A stretch of 64,000 nucleotides of DNA, taken from the NCBI GenBank assembly GCA_030425425.1, contig JAUIAO010000032.1:1-64000 (forward strand). The letters run 5' to 3'. Each line of letters begins with the position of its first letter. Positions within the stretch are counted from its first letter, which is position 1. Source of the stretch: Bacteroidia bacterium (lineage in GTDB: Bacteria > Bacteroidota > Bacteroidia > Cytophagales > Cyclobacteriaceae). The translations under genes and the position numbers were made by a program. Under the pieces are notes generated by a model that saw only the letters and a list, made by a program, of their open reading frames with translations, did not search any database and was not told the DNA's origin. This document shows, one piece after another, positions 62,756 through 64,000 of the stretch.

Positions 62756-64000
62756 TTAGCTCTTGGGCTTTCTTTTAAAAGGTTTTCTTCTTGAATTGCC
62801 TGATTTAGGCCTGTTGTTCCTTCTTTGATTTGACTTGGATCCAGCCGGCTTATCAAAATCTCCGGGCTTGTCTGTAAGTGGAAATCCTTCCAGCTCTTCA
62901 GGTGTTAGCTCCAGACCGATGAGTTTTTCAATGTCTCTGAGGTAAGTCATTTCATCCAGACTCACTAATGAGATTGCTTCACCTTGTGCTCCGGCACGTC
63001 CAGTTCTCCCGATTCTATGCACATAGTCTTCGGGGACATTGGGCAATTCAAAATTGATCACGTGGGGTAGTAGTGGAATGTCAAGTCCACGTGCGGCAAT
63101 ATCCGTAGCTACCAAAACCCGTATGTCATTGTTTTTCAAAGCAGCCAGGGCTTTAGTCCGAGCGGCCTGGCTTTTATTACCATGTATAGCCATGGCCGAC
63201 ACGTCGCATTTTACCATTTTCTGTGTCAGTTTATTAGCACCATGCTTGGTGCGGGTAAAAACCAGCACTTGTTGCCATTTGCCACCAGCTATCAAGTCGA
63301 TTATTACATCCGTTTTCTTTTTCTTATCTACAGCATAGGCCTTCTGGTTGATCTGGTCGACAGTGGAGTTTTCTGGTGTGACTTCTACCAAGACGGGTTG
63401 ACGCATGAAGTCATTGGCAAGCTTCTTAATTTCTTTAGAAAATGTGGCGGAGAACAATAGGTTTTGACGCTTCTGAGGAATGAGAGCCAATATTCGTTTG
63501 ATGTCCCTCAAAAATCCCATGTCCAACATACGATCAGCTTCATCCAATACCAGTATTTCTACCTGATGGAGTGATAAGGCCTTTTGCTGGTGTAAATCCA
63601 ACAATCTTCCGGGTGTAGCTATCAGTATGTCAACACCATTCTTCAAGGCACGGATTTGGGGATTTTGATTGACACCACCAAAAACCACAGCTGACTTCAG
63701 ATTCAAAAACTCGCTGTAACCTTTGACATTTTCAAACACTTGTGCCGCCAGTTCGCGTGTAGGTGTGAGCACCAGCGTTCTCACGGTTTTGCCACCAGGG
63801 TGTTTTTCTTTAGTCAATAGCTGCAGAATTGGTAGGGTAAAACCTGCCGTCTTACCCGTGCCTGTCTGTGCCGAGGCTAGAATATCTTTTCTTTTCAGAA
63901 TGAGAGGAATGGCTTTTTGCTGAATCGGTGATGGTTTTGTATAGCCTTTTTTCAGTACAGCCTTGAGGATTGATTGGTTCAATCCAAGATTTTCGAATGA
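62756..64000 (-). CDS. rhlE: DEAD-box RNA helicase (RhlE-like), start outside the window
   Basis: The frame is open to the window edge and encodes at least 414 residues. It begins [30 protein letters not shown] (Q motif), so the Met is just outside. Motif I is AQTGTGKT, Ia PTRELA, II DEAD, III SAT, and [12 protein letters not shown]. The basic, Gly-rich C-tail ([20 protein letters not shown]) is typical of RhlE. It unwinds RNA during ribosome assembly or decay. The group call is firm, the exact paralogue less so. Confidence 0.9.
   Translation of the reverse strand, partial: SFENLGLNQSILKAVLKKGYTKPSPIQQKAIPLILKRKDILASAQTGTGKTAGFTLPILQLLTKEKHPGGKTVRTLVLTPTRELAAQVFENVKGYSEFLNLKSAVVFGGVNQNPQIRALKNGVDILIATPGRLLDLHQQKALSLHQVEILVLDEADRMLDMGFLRDIKRILALIPQKRQNLLFSATFSKEIKKLANDFMRQPVLVEVTPENSTVDQINQKAYAVDKKKKTDVIIDLIAGGKWQQVLVFTRTKHGANKLTQKMVKCDVSAMAIHGNKSQAARTKALAALKNNDIRVLVATDIAARGLDIPLLPHVINFELPNVPEDYVHRIGRTGRAGAQGEAISLVSLDEMTYLRDIEKLIGLELTPEELEGFPLTDKPGDFDKPAGSKSNQRRNNRPKSGNSRRKPFKRKPKS

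Noticed and set aside
1-64000. CRISPR array, prophage or insertion sequence
   Set aside because: No spacer-repeat array, transposase or phage structural gene was recognised.

Overview
This window reads as chromosomal DNA of a Bacteroidota member, most likely a marine Cytophagales-type bacterium. The signs are a type IX secretion C-terminal sorting domain, an ECF sigma / FecR / STN-domain TonB receptor cluster, LVIVD-repeat lipoproteins, TlpA-like thioredoxins, a PadR plus prefix-domain ABC permease pair, TPR-containing histidine kinases, sparse Shine-Dalgarno signals and several TAnnTTTG-type -7 boxes. No prophage, transposase, CRISPR array or rRNA operon was seen.

Layout. 1-5.6 kb: a tRNA 3' end and its terminator, elbB, a sodium/solute symporter, an MscS-type channel and a HisA-like protein that lacks one catalytic Asp. 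5.7-11.4 kb: two paralogous OmpR-type two-component systems in tandem, each divergent from an exported-protein gene (a T9SS cargo and a DUF1573 protein). Both divergent regions carry tandem TTAAC half-sites with 10-11 bp period, probably the shared operator. 11.4-17.5 kb: an HTH protein, tRNA-Val(GAC), a zeta-like toxin pair, glycyl-tRNA synthetase, a ParE-type pair whose toxin is broken by a 5-bp duplication, an MtfA-like peptidase and an AIM24 protein. 17.6-25.6 kb: dgt, an RND/MMPL exporter, a type-2 ileS with a swapped GIHH signature, and lspA. 25.7-30.9 kb: a toxin-antitoxin cluster with one broken antitoxin, and a PadR/ABC permease operon. 31.2-36.4 kb: an ECF sigma, FecR and TonB receptor locus with an in-frame stop in the receptor. 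36.6-47.2 kb: a PD-(D/E)XK-like gene bounded by inverted repeats, a TlpA-like protein, an AraC regulator, nrdJ behind three perfect DnaA boxes, a TPR hybrid kinase, and selD/mnmH. 47.2-64 kb: an LVIVD lipoprotein operon, a GyrI-domain protein, an EamA transporter, a 63-aa protein behind several palindromes, a large exported protein, a RelE-type pair, two related lipoproteins, a DUF4160/DUF2442 pair, a NarL-type two-component system divergent from a lipoprotein whose start codon lies in a hairpin, and the 3' part of a DEAD-box helicase gene.

How it fits together. Housekeeping genes (glyQS, ileS, lspA, dgt, nrdJ, selD/mnmH, rhlE) are interspersed with envelope sensing modules (four two-component or hybrid kinases, one ECF/FecR set) and at least five toxin-antitoxin-like loci, two of them decayed. 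The most interesting signals are the shared TTAAC arrays, the divergent HisA-like protein, the GIHH IleRS, the DnaA boxes before the B12-dependent ribonucleotide reductase, the start-codon hairpin at 60904-60945, and three genes broken by one small lesion each. All calls come from reading the sequence; no database search was run.
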